Below are positions 15,012-21,745 of a DNA stretch of 23,082 nt, one piece after another; positions within the stretch are counted from its first letter, which is position 1, and the number at the start of each line of letters is the position of its first letter. The position numbers were made by a program, and so were the translations under genes. The notes beneath the pieces are model-generated. The model worked only from the letters and a program-made list of their open reading frames with translations, did no database searches and was not told the origin of the DNA. This stretch comes from a virus: the IMG/VR virus record IMGVR_UViG_3300025093_000131, positions 1 through 23,082 of that record; one strand, given 5' to 3'.

Positions 15012-15917
15012 TTATGTATATTGCCACTTTCTTATAGCTTCATCTATTGTTCCATTATTCCATCTCTCTGGTGTTGTATTCCAAATCTTTGGACTAGTCC
15101 ACAACTCACAAAGAGCACAATCACCAAAATCTTCATATGGGATTGCTAATACTGGTAAATTATAAAAATCATAATCATCTCTATCATTTACCTCTTTTAA
15201 TATTTCAAAACACCTAATGTTTTCGTATGATTCTAAATAACCATTAGGTCTTGTATCAGGTATATAGTTAGTAGCAAATATCTGCCCTATACTACCTGTT
15301 GTTTCTAATACTGCGTTATACAATTCATTTGTTTCACAATCCTTGACTTGGAAATATTGCCCGTCAGGAATTATCAAAAAAAAAAGGCAACGATTTTTAT
15401 CGTTGTGAACTGTGAGAGTAAATTCAGCACTCCAACCACAGAGCCCATTGTTAAATCTATCTGCAAATGGAGTACAAGCTATATCTGAGTTTATCTCCAT
15501 TCCATAGTTAGATTTTTGTGTATATGCAGTTAAATCGTTTAAGATACTCAATGTGTTAGCATGAATATCAACCACATCACTAGTCCCATCAAAAGGAACC
15601 ACTTGTTTATTTTCTCTTTCATTATTAGAAACATCATCTCTCATTATTTTTTGTTTATCAGCTACTATTAACTGAACTTGGTAATCAGTTGTTTTCATAC
15701 CAAAGTTAGCGTTTGTAATTAACACATTACCGATTGGGTATTGTGGAAATTCAGTAGCATCAAAATTAAATATATCACCTTGAGTTACCTTTGCAATACT
15801 TGGATGGTTCTTCATTATTGTTTTGAAGTAATTTAAAGTATTGTAATATAAAGAAAAGTTCTCTGCACTATTCTTTACAATCTGGCTTCTTGCTGGTGTT
15901 TGTGATGGTGTACTCAT
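15012..15917 (-). CDS. Tail-terminator-like protein with an extra C-terminal domain
   Basis: Residues 1-177 look like a tail terminator or tail completion protein: an N-terminal helix (Tyr-Tyr-Asn-Thr-Leu-Asn-Tyr-Phe-Lys-Thr-Ile), then Gly-Asp-Ile-Phe-Asn-Phe-Asp, Gly-Asn-Val-Leu-Ile, a core strand (Tyr-Gln-Val-Gln-Leu-Ile-Val) and a long helix (Asn-Thr-Leu-Ser-Ile-Leu-Asn-Asp-Leu). It closes with Ala-Glu-Phe-Thr-Leu-Thr-Val, where I would expect such proteins to stop. Instead the frame runs through a hairpin and ten T (15376-15405) into residues 181-301. This second domain has four Cys (194, 236, 267, 270), no internal Met and no recognised family. It is either a true fusion, a product controlled by slippage, or two genes joined by a homopolymer error. 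The start lies three bases after the connector gene. Confidence 0.6.
   Translation of the reverse strand: MSTPSQTPARSQIVKNSAENFSLYYNTLNYFKTIMKNHPSIAKVTQGDIFNFDATEFPQYPIGNVLITNANFGMKTTDYQVQLIVADKQKIMRDDVSNNERENKQVVPFDGTSDVVDIHANTLSILNDLTAYTQKSNYGMEINSDIACTPFADRFNNGLCGWSAEFTLTVHNDKNRCLFFLIIPDGQYFQVKDCETNELYNAVLETTGSIGQIFATNYIPDTRPNGYLESYENIRCFEILKEVNDRDDYDFYNLPVLAIPYEDFGDCALCELWTSPKIWNTTPERWNNGTIDEAIRKWQYT
15376..15405 (-). promoter_or_regulatory. Intragenic hairpin plus T10 slippery run
   Basis: On the minus strand CAACGAT (15399-15405), loop AAAA, ATCGTTG (15388-15394), then CC and ten T (15376-15385). This has the form of an intrinsic terminator, but it lies within codons 171-181 of the tail-terminator-like gene. 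Losing one T gives TGA at once (180-residue product); gaining one T gives TGA four codons after the run (184 residues). It may cause transcript slippage, partial termination, or both. Confidence 0.6.
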
Positions 15918-15920
15918 ATC

Positions 15921-16433
15921 TTATAATTGTATTCCTCCAAAGTATTGATTAGATTGGTCAGGGTAAATCATTGTAGAATCACCTGTACTTTCGTTGTATT
16001 CAGGTACATTCGTATTGTTTGCAATTAACCAATCTTGCATTCTTGTTGAATAATAGTCTGCGTTGTTCAATGCTTTGTTTAATAAATAATCAACTTCATT
16101 TTTTGTAGGAGCAACACCAGTTTCACTCTGTTGTTTTACTGCTCCATTTGATTTAAATTGTACCGAGCTAAATGGAAGATATTCTACACACGCATACCAA
16201 ATAAGGGTAGGTTTCACATATTCCTCTACAAGTGTTTGATAATAACCTGTAAAAGCAGTTTGTGATTCTACATCATCTTGTAATTTGTTGTAAAGAACTG
16301 TTCCTAATAAATTCAGTATGTATTTTTCTTGTGCTGTTCTAATAAATGGTAGAAGAGCATCTGCATCAATCGCTCCACCTAATGGTGTGTTCTTGATGAT
16401 ATCGTTTCGTGTAATTAATAATCCAAATGCCAT
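15921..16433 (-). CDS. Head-tail connector (adaptor) candidate
   Basis: The 170-residue product is helical in its N-terminal two thirds. It begins with a segment (Asp-Ala-Asp-Ala-Leu-Leu-Pro-Phe-Ile-Arg-Thr-Ala-Gln) followed by Tyr-Ile-Leu-Asn-Leu-Leu-Gly, a pattern I know from small adaptor-like proteins next to portal genes in Bacteroidota phages. The C-terminus is Asn/Tyr-rich and extended. It starts six bases after the portal gene and precedes the tail-terminator-like gene, the normal place for a connector. No motif proves the role. Confidence 0.6.
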   Translation of the reverse strand: MAFGLLITRNDIIKNTPLGGAIDADALLPFIRTAQEKYILNLLGTVLYNKLQDDVESQTAFTGYYQTLVEEYVKPTLIWYACVEYLPFSSVQFKSNGAVKQQSETGVAPTKNEVDYLLNKALNNADYYSTRMQDWLIANNTNVPEYNESTGDSTMIYPDQSNQYFGGIQL

Positions 16434-16439
16434 AATATT

Positions 16440-17702
16440 TTATTCATCTTTGTAGTATGACTCAAAACCAAAATCAGTTGGTCTTATAGGTTCATACTCT
16501 TCGTTAAACTCTTCTGTTTCTTCTCCTTCTCCACCTTGTAAATTGTCATCAATTGTTTCTTGTACTTCTTCTACTGTTTCATCAGTTTCATCTGCAGTTG
16601 TAGAAAGGATTACAAGAGGTGTAAGTTGCTCAAAATACAATTCTGATATATCAATACCACCAACTCTAAATAAGTTGTATAAACAGTTTATAATCAAGTT
16701 TTGGAAAGGGAATATTGTCATTGTTTGCATAATAGAATATGCAGTTTTCATTTCTTCCGATTGAGATGAGAACCCATTATTCGCAGTCCTAATACCAAAT
16801 AAAAGTGGTGATACTATTCTATGAGCTACGAGAATTCTATCTTGTGAGTATTCAGCAACATACTGATATTTCTCATGCAAGTTCTCCATCGGTAAGGTAT
16901 CAATCGTAGGTTTGTTTATTGCATCATCATTAAACGATACCATAAATCTACCTGCGTTTCTTGTACCTGTAAATTTCTGTTCTAATAAACTTTCTATTGT
17001 TTGTCTTTCTTCAGGTGCAGGAACTCCATTATTGAAATTAACCATTGCAACTGGTAAGAAACCATTTTCAATATTGTTTAAGTGTAAGTTAGATAATTCA
17101 GCTTCACTAAATGAGAATTGTAATGCAGAAATCCAATCAGGTAAAGAATAATAATATCTGTTAGGTTCATATTCTTTAACATAGTATATTTCTATCTCTT
17201 CATTAGATGAACCGAAAGCAGGTATAAACTTTTTATCTTTTTGTTTTCTTGTATCACTCCAATCAACACAATAGTAATATCCTTCTACTTTACCTAAATC
17301 GTGTATCTTCTTTGCTCTAAGATTTTGTACTGGTGTGTGATATAGTTTCTCAATCTTTGTATGTGATTCATTCCATATTACTTGGAATGCAGCATTACCA
17401 TATAATTTTAAATCAAAAGATACTTTCCTTAAATCTTCTGGTGGAATAATCTTATCTAATGATTGTTGTTTTAATTCTTCTTTCGTAAATAAACCTTTAC
17501 CATAAACTAAATCAGCAACTCCATCTACACAAGCTGCATTAGTTGTTGAAGTGTTATATGCTTCTGTTAATAAACCAAAATAATCATCTTGGTCTAATAT
17601 ACCAACTGGCACCCATTGATATCTTGTTTTAATATCTTCGTGAACAATAGGAACTTCTTGTCTTGAAAAGTTTACTACATTAAATTTCTGTTCGTTTTTC
17701 AT
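16440..17702 (-). CDS. Portal protein
   Basis: The 420 residues have the portal layout. There is an N-terminal clip-like region with Asn-Ala-Ala-Cys-Val-Asp-Gly-Val-Ala-Asp, a Leu-Lys-Leu-Tyr-Gly-Asn-Ala-Ala-Phe core (about 100-110), and His-Thr-Pro-Val-Gln-Asn-Leu-Arg. A wing follows with Asp-Trp-Ile-Ser-Ala-Leu. Then come Arg-Ile-Val-Ser-Pro-Leu-Leu-Phe-Gly and the long helix near 330-355. It ends in an acidic tail (Glu/Asp-rich, about 385-420). A ring of twelve forms the DNA gate of the capsid. The length is near the lower end for portals. The A-rich start has AAAAGAAAC before the ATG and no clear Shine-Dalgarno sequence. Unusually, it lies downstream of the capsid gene. Confidence 0.85.
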   Translation of the reverse strand: MKNEQKFNVVNFSRQEVPIVHEDIKTRYQWVPVGILDQDDYFGLLTEAYNTSTTNAACVDGVADLVYGKGLFTKEELKQQSLDKIIPPEDLRKVSFDLKLYGNAAFQVIWNESHTKIEKLYHTPVQNLRAKKIHDLGKVEGYYYCVDWSDTRKQKDKKFIPAFGSSNEEIEIYYVKEYEPNRYYYSLPDWISALQFSFSEAELSNLHLNNIENGFLPVAMVNFNNGVPAPEERQTIESLLEQKFTGTRNAGRFMVSFNDDAINKPTIDTLPMENLHEKYQYVAEYSQDRILVAHRIVSPLLFGIRTANNGFSSQSEEMKTAYSIMQTMTIFPFQNLIINCLYNLFRVGGIDISELYFEQLTPLVILSTTADETDETVEEVQETIDDNLQGGEGEETEEFNEEYEPIRPTDFGFESYYKDE

Positions 17703-17710
17703 AGTTTCTT

Positions 17711-18073
17711 TTAAATTACAATATACTCGTTATTCGTTACATTAGATACAAACTTATCATTCTGTGTTGTATAGTTTGGTTTATCTATACTCTGTGATGA
17801 GAATACTTGCATACTACCATAATAAATTGAGCCACTATTACTACCACTAATCTCTACTAAAAACTCTTGACCTGTTTCTACACTACCCTCTAATGATTGT
17901 GAGAATGTAAATATATTCTCATAAGGGTTAAATGTAAATGAACCACTTAACGCATAAGAAGATGTTTGATAGGTCATCATATCTTCTAACTTTAATGTAA
18001 ATACATCATTAGAACCAGTATTACGAGTTCTAACAACGAATTCATTACTCTGTGAGATGTAGTATGATAGCAT
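17711..18073 (-). CDS. Small beta-rich structural protein
   Basis: The 120 residues are rich in Ser, Thr, Asn and aromatic residues, with alternating polar and hydrophobic positions and Ser-Gly-Ser turns (for example Ile-Ser-Gly-Ser-Asn-Ser-Gly-Ser). It looks like a compact beta sandwich. It is the first gene after the internal terminator at 18140-18164 and lies eight bases before the portal gene. It could be a decoration or tail-associated protein. No family was recognised. Confidence 0.5.
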   Translation of the reverse strand: MLSYYISQSNEFVVRTRNTGSNDVFTLKLEDMMTYQTSSYALSGSFTFNPYENIFTFSQSLEGSVETGQEFLVEISGSNSGSIYYGSMQVFSSQSIDKPNYTTQNDKFVSNVTNNEYIVI

Positions 18074-18139
18074 AATTATCTAAACTTTATACTATAACAA
18101 CCAAGCATTAACTTATAATTAAAAGGATATAAGCACAAA

Positions 18140-18164
18140 AAAACCCTACACGAAGTAGGGTTTT
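18140..18164 (-). terminator. Strong terminator inside the late module, active form on both strands
   Basis: AAAACCCTAC (18140-18149) and GTAGGGTTTT (18155-18164) form a ten-base-pair stem with a five-base loop. On the minus strand the stem is followed by further T (complement of the A run reaching back to 18137), on the plus strand by TTTTCTTATTTT. It follows the tail-tube candidate, so it would cut back transcription after the capsid and tube genes, giving them more message than the portal and later genes. Confidence 0.85.
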
Positions 18165-18198
18165 CTTATTTTATGCTCTTAGGTTTCTACTAATTATC

Positions 18199-18735
18199 TT
18201 ATGAATAGACAATTGTAGGTTGACCACTTAGATTAGCAAATGGGTCAGTTGTAGTTGAACCTGATAAGAATGCTGCTGGTAATTTCTCTTCAGCTGTCAT
18301 TGTGATAGAATAACCATAAAGGTCTCCTAACGCTCCACCTGTTTGAATTGTACCTGCAGTTAAATCTGAACCATGTTCTTCACCAACTAACAATGCATCA
18401 CCTGAGTTTGTCCAAACGATTATTTGAGGTCTACCATAAGCTAATAATTTTAACTGAGTTGTCATTTCATTAGTCAACTTCTTTAAGTTTAAAGTAGTTT
18501 CTTGTGAGAAGAATGTAGTTCCATTCTCTCTTGATGAATTAACAGTTTCAGTATAAGCAGAAGTTCCTTTGAGTTCATAGTAATAGACAGTTTGACCTGT
18601 TAAATCAGTTATCTCACCGCTACCATTTTTAGTAAATGAACCAGATTGGAAATTGATGAAGTAAACTCCTTGCAATCCTCCTACTGAATCTTTACATACT
18701 TCTTGCCTTCCGGCTGATAAGTTACAAGTACTCAT
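18199..18735 (-). CDS. Tail-tube (major tail) protein candidate
   Basis: The 178-residue beta-rich product has a single long helix (about residues 80-100, Leu-Asn-Leu-Lys-Lys-Leu-Thr-Asn-Glu-Met). It also has a late Gly-Asp-Leu-Tyr-Gly-Tyr-Ser-Ile-Thr-Met-Thr-Ala-Glu-Glu segment (about 137-150), a pattern I associate with major tail proteins. It is between the capsid gene and a strong terminator and has the best Shine-Dalgarno sequence in the window, both signs of a highly made virion protein. A capsid decoration protein is the alternative. Confidence 0.55.
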   Translation of the reverse strand: MSTCNLSAGRQEVCKDSVGGLQGVYFINFQSGSFTKNGSGEITDLTGQTVYYYELKGTSAYTETVNSSRENGTTFFSQETTLNLKKLTNEMTTQLKLLAYGRPQIIVWTNSGDALLVGEEHGSDLTAGTIQTGGALGDLYGYSITMTAEEKLPAAFLSGSTTTDPFANLSGQPTIVYS

Positions 18736-18741
18736 AGTATT

Positions 18742-18749
18742 CTCCTTTT
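18742..18749 (-). promoter_or_regulatory. Unusual strong Shine-Dalgarno sequence
   Basis: On the minus strand AAAAGGAG ends six bases before the ATG of the tail-tube candidate. Most other late genes I examined have only A-rich sequence before the start, so this is an exception in the window. Confidence 0.7.
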
Positions 18750-18764
18750 AATTATTAGTTAATA

Positions 18765-19745
18765 TTAGTATGCCCCATAATAAACGATATCTTTACCGAT
18801 ACCAAATTGTGTACCAGCTGTATATCTCATGATGATTCTATAATTTTGCGAACCGTCTAAATTAGCCATGTCTAAAACTCTCACCTCGTTGTGGTCTGAT
18901 AATAGTCCAGTACCGAAGAATAAGTTAGATTTTTGAGCTGCAACAATCTTGTCATCACTCATACCAGGACATAGAACGATTTCAATACCTTGGAAGTTTG
19001 ATGGCTTCTCACCAACATTTAATTGGTTGTTGTAAGAATTATTTGATAATGTTGAATTACCAGATAATGCTGATTGGTAAGCTCTTGCTACTTTAGGACC
19101 AACATAGATTACTAAATCTTCTTTACCATATACAGTAGAAGGGATAGTATCATAAACTGCTGATAGTTTAGTTAATACATTCGCAGATGTTACAGAACCA
19201 GAAATGATAGCACCATCTCCATTTGTTCTAGCAGCTTGTACTTCAGTAGTTAAACCAGTTGCAGCTGATGCTGATAATGCTGATTCAAATCCACCGAATT
19301 CACCGTTGTTAGTAGAAACACCTTGCCAGATGTCTTGTTCTGTTTTTTCAGCAACTTTTCCACCTACATATGAAACTAAGAAATCATTAAAATTTCTTGG
19401 GATTTCATCAAATGCAGAGTATCCAAGTTGTAAAGCATTCCATGAATCTACGAATTCTGATTTACATAGTTCAAGGTTTACTTGTAGTTCTTTTGGCTCA
19501 AGAATTCTTTCAGATACAGTTACAGTACCACCAGATACGAAGTTACAGGAAGCGTCAGCAACGATAGATGCAACATCTACCTTTTGAATTACTTCTTTGA
19601 ACTTGATATTTGGTTTGATAGTAACTAACTGATTGTCAAGAGTTCTAGCCGATAACAATGCTGCCGCAATATAATCAGCAGCCGCTTCTCCAGCATATGT
19701 ACTCGTAATTTGAGGCTGGAAAGCTAAGTCTTGTTTTTTTCTCAT
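18765..19745 (-). CDS. Major capsid protein
   Basis: The 326-residue product resembles capsid proteins of Bacteroidota phages: a Glu-Leu-Gln-Val-Asn-Leu-Glu-Leu-Cys-Lys segment (about 87-96), then Phe-Val-Asp-Ser-Trp-Asn-Ala-Leu-Gln, and Val-Gly-Gly-Lys-Val-Ala-Glu-Lys-Thr-Glu-Gln-Asp-Ile-Trp-Gln-Gly (about 125-140, the spine-helix region). There is a later Ala-domain core with Ile-Tyr-Val-Gly-Pro. The order acidic scaffold-like gene, then capsid, agrees. The fold is presumably HK97-like, forming the icosahedral shell. The start is preceded by a purine-rich GAGAGAG stretch that may aid ribosome binding. Confidence 0.8.
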   Translation of the reverse strand: MRKKQDLAFQPQITSTYAGEAAADYIAAALLSARTLDNQLVTIKPNIKFKEVIQKVDVASIVADASCNFVSGGTVTVSERILEPKELQVNLELCKSEFVDSWNALQLGYSAFDEIPRNFNDFLVSYVGGKVAEKTEQDIWQGVSTNNGEFGGFESALSASAATGLTTEVQAARTNGDGAIISGSVTSANVLTKLSAVYDTIPSTVYGKEDLVIYVGPKVARAYQSALSGNSTLSNNSYNNQLNVGEKPSNFQGIEIVLCPGMSDDKIVAAQKSNLFFGTGLLSDHNEVRVLDMANLDGSQNYRIIMRYTAGTQFGIGKDIVYYGAY

Positions 19746-19773
19746 TTTTTTTCTCTCTCGTGTTAAGTTAAAT

Positions 19774-20493
19774 TTATCTATACATTTTAGAAAGGACAGA
19801 GCTTCTATAATCTCCTACTTTCCAATTGTTTTTCTTTTTTGAAAAGAATGTTCCTTTTTCAGTAGGTGCTCCATCTAATCTCTTAGATTCTAGCTCCTCT
19901 TCTTTTTTCTCATCCTCTTCCATTTCTTCTTCTTCTTTTTTGATTTCCTCGAAATACTTTACAAGTTCTTCGATTCTTTCTTTCATCTCTTCAATCTTTT
20001 CCTCGTGCTCTTCTAATTTAGTGGTTAAGTTTACAATCTCTGCATCCTTGTCAACCACCTCCTCATCTACTGATACACCAGGTTCAGTTTCAAGAGTTAC
20101 TTGTTCAGAAGTCTCTTCAATTTCACCAGTTTCAGGTAGTTTTTCTACTGCTTCTGTTGAAACATCTGCTAATTCTTCCTCTTTGTCCTCGTGCTCCTCA
20201 GCTTCAATCTCAACATTTTCTCTTTCCTTGATGATACCACCTTCAGTAAAGATTTTAATTCTGTTGATATTTCCACTTTCATCTTTTAATTCTAATAGGT
20301 GTTCTCCATCAGGAGCTGGTGATTTAGTGCCATCTTCCGATATTACTTCAACCGTTTCACCTACATCAAAAGTTGGAGACTCGACTAGAGTTCCATCAGC
20401 TAATCTTGCTACGGTAAGGTTCTCCTCTTTCTTATCTTCTTTTTCTAAAGATAAAAGAGTCATAATCTTACCTAATACTGTGTTTGAATTCAT
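19774..20493 (-). CDS. Acidic scaffold-like protein
   Basis: The 239 residues are dominated by Glu and Lys. An N-terminal part (about 25-80) has a small beta pattern (Leu-Ala-Asp-Gly-Thr-Leu-Val-Glu-Ser, then Asp-Val-Gly-Glu-Thr-Val-Glu-Val, then Pro-Ala-Pro-Asp-Gly-Glu-His). A long Glu-rich region follows, with a probable coiled coil (about 150-205). The C-terminus is basic (Lys-Lys-Asn-Asn-Trp-Lys). An acidic coiled-coil protein just before the capsid gene fits an internal scaffold removed by the protease. A permanent inner head protein is possible. The start is preceded by a GAGAGAG purine stretch, as for the capsid gene. Confidence 0.65.
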   Translation of the reverse strand: MNSNTVLGKIMTLLSLEKEDKKEENLTVARLADGTLVESPTFDVGETVEVISEDGTKSPAPDGEHLLELKDESGNINRIKIFTEGGIIKERENVEIEAEEHEDKEEELADVSTEAVEKLPETGEIEETSEQVTLETEPGVSVDEEVVDKDAEIVNLTTKLEEHEEKIEEMKERIEELVKYFEEIKKEEEEMEEDEKKEEELESKRLDGAPTEKGTFFSKKKNNWKVGDYRSSVLSKMYR

Positions 20494-20540
20494 AGTTTTC
20501 TCTCTCTTTTTTTAGGTTATATTAATTAATATACATATAT

Positions 20541-20558
20541 AACAATCTTTTGATTGTT
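20541..20558. other. Small hairpin between late genes
   Basis: AACAATC (20541-20547) and GATTGTT (20552-20558) flank a four-base loop in the 77-base gap before the scaffold-like gene. No T run follows on the minus strand, so it is not a good terminator in the direction of transcription. It may be a processing or attenuation site, or chance in AT-rich sequence. Confidence 0.3.
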
Positions 20559-20570
20559 TATAGTAATTTT

Positions 20571-20708
20571 TTATGCGTTATGTTCTCGTGCTCTTCGTAA
20601 TCTTTCTTCAAGATTAGGAACTGTGTGCAGACAATGTCCATCACATTTATTGTTATCATCACAACTTAAATTGCAATCTTCTATACAATCAAATCTATTA
20701 TCACTCAT
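20571..20708 (-). CDS. 45-residue Cys-rich protein, possible metal binder
   Basis: The minus-strand ATG at 20706-20708 opens a 45-codon frame ending in TAA at 20571. It starts four bases after the stop of the LamG-like gene, so it fits the spacing of the late module. It has five Cys (8, 12, 16, 22, 27), spaced C-x3-C-x3-C-x5-C-x4-C, with His26 and His29 nearby, then an Arg-rich helix (Leu-Glu-Glu-Arg-Leu-Arg-Arg-Ala-Arg-Glu-His). The layout suggests a zinc-stabilised knuckle with a basic helix; Asp residues also alternate with Cys. No family was recognised. Confidence 0.65.
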   Translation of the reverse strand: MSDNRFDCIEDCNLSCDDNNKCDGHCLHTVPNLEERLRRAREHNA

Positions 20709-20712
20709 AATT

Positions 20713-21744
20713 TTATGGTCTTGGTTGATATTCGTATGCTTGTGTATTCATTACCGAACCACTATCTAAACTACTTAAAGCAGTATCAGATATTACACTT
20801 TGTATTTGTGATATATCACTACCACCTTGTGTTCCTAATTGTGGGAATGCCTTATTTATTGAGTTAGGTACAGAACCTGCTGAAGAAGCTTCTTTTAATT
20901 CTTCTCTCATTCTATAAAGCATTGTGGGTTGTGTATCTAATATATTAGTTGGTTGTCCATATGGTTGATTGGTTACTAATTTCATTTCATCCATTGTAAG
21001 TAAAGTATCATAAAATGAAACCTCACCAAAAGAACCTGATAATGCGTTTCTTGTTGAAAACAAAGTAGAATAACCACAAGCAATATTTAAATTTCGTGTA
21101 TTAATATCAGGGTCTGTACTATCTGCTTTTACTATATCAGTAAAAAATCTTGCTGTATTAATTGGAGGAGATGTTTTATTGTTTCTGTTTTCAAATACAA
21201 CAGAACCACTTTCTCCATTCACTGCACAAACAAATTCATCAGCTCCATGATTAAATCCTAATGCTATTGTAATAGGTTGTGGGTCACTCCAATCGTAAAT
21301 AGAACCACTATTAATTAATGCAATCCAATCTCTATCCGTAGTATTACTTGGGCTACCAGGTCTACATCTACAATTGATTGCAAGTTGTCCTTTCTTAATA
21401 CCATCACTTCCTAATAAAGTTGGATAATTACTTGCAGGACCTGGTTCTGTGTTGTTATCTGTTGGACAAGTAAGCATCCACCAAGTACTACCAAAATTAG
21501 AATTAGTACCAGTCCAAAATATCCAATTATGGTCATCACCACCTGCAGTTGCTGCATCGTAATCAGAGTTAGGCCAAGCTTGTACTACAATCGTACAATC
21601 ACTACCTGAATTTGCTAATAAATAAGGATTTGTTGCTACACCATATCCTAATTGTTTAGCAGATGTAGATGCAGTGTAACCACTATTGTTCATTCTATCT
21701 ACTTGGATAGCTGCATTCTTTTGAAATGTTAATGGTGTAAACAT
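20713..21744 (-). CDS. LamG-like (concanavalin fold) virion protein
   Basis: The 343 residues begin Met-Phe-Thr-Pro-Leu, followed by a beta-rich domain with many Trp, Asn and Gly. Its closing strand and helix read Phe-Gly-Glu-Val-Ser-Phe-Tyr-Asp-Thr-Leu-Leu-Thr-Met-Asp-Glu-Met (about 241-256), the usual end of a LamG-like jelly roll (strand, then Leu-Thr-x-x-Glu helix). Several Cys lie in the core (Cys-Arg-Cys-Arg). Such domains bind sugars, so a host-surface role is likely. It starts one base after the fibre protein upstream and may assemble with it. Confidence 0.6.
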   Translation of the reverse strand: MFTPLTFQKNAAIQVDRMNNSGYTASTSAKQLGYGVATNPYLLANSGSDCTIVVQAWPNSDYDAATAGGDDHNWIFWTGTNSNFGSTWWMLTCPTDNNTEPGPASNYPTLLGSDGIKKGQLAINCRCRPGSPSNTTDRDWIALINSGSIYDWSDPQPITIALGFNHGADEFVCAVNGESGSVVFENRNNKTSPPINTARFFTDIVKADSTDPDINTRNLNIACGYSTLFSTRNALSGSFGEVSFYDTLLTMDEMKLVTNQPYGQPTNILDTQPTMLYRMREELKEASSAGSVPNSINKAFPQLGTQGGSDISQIQSVISDTALSSLDSGSVMNTQAYEYQPRP

Positions 21745-21745
21745 A

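Noticed and set aside
19826-20515. A 229-codon Ser-rich frame on the plus strand
   Set aside because: It is the antisense of the Glu/Lys-rich scaffold-like gene; GAA/GAG codons read as Ser/Phe on the other strand. The minus-strand gene has the right context.
20554-20769. A 71-codon plus-strand frame
   Set aside because: It overlaps the Cys-rich gene and the end of the LamG-like gene, both on the minus strand with regular spacing, and has no promoter or leader.
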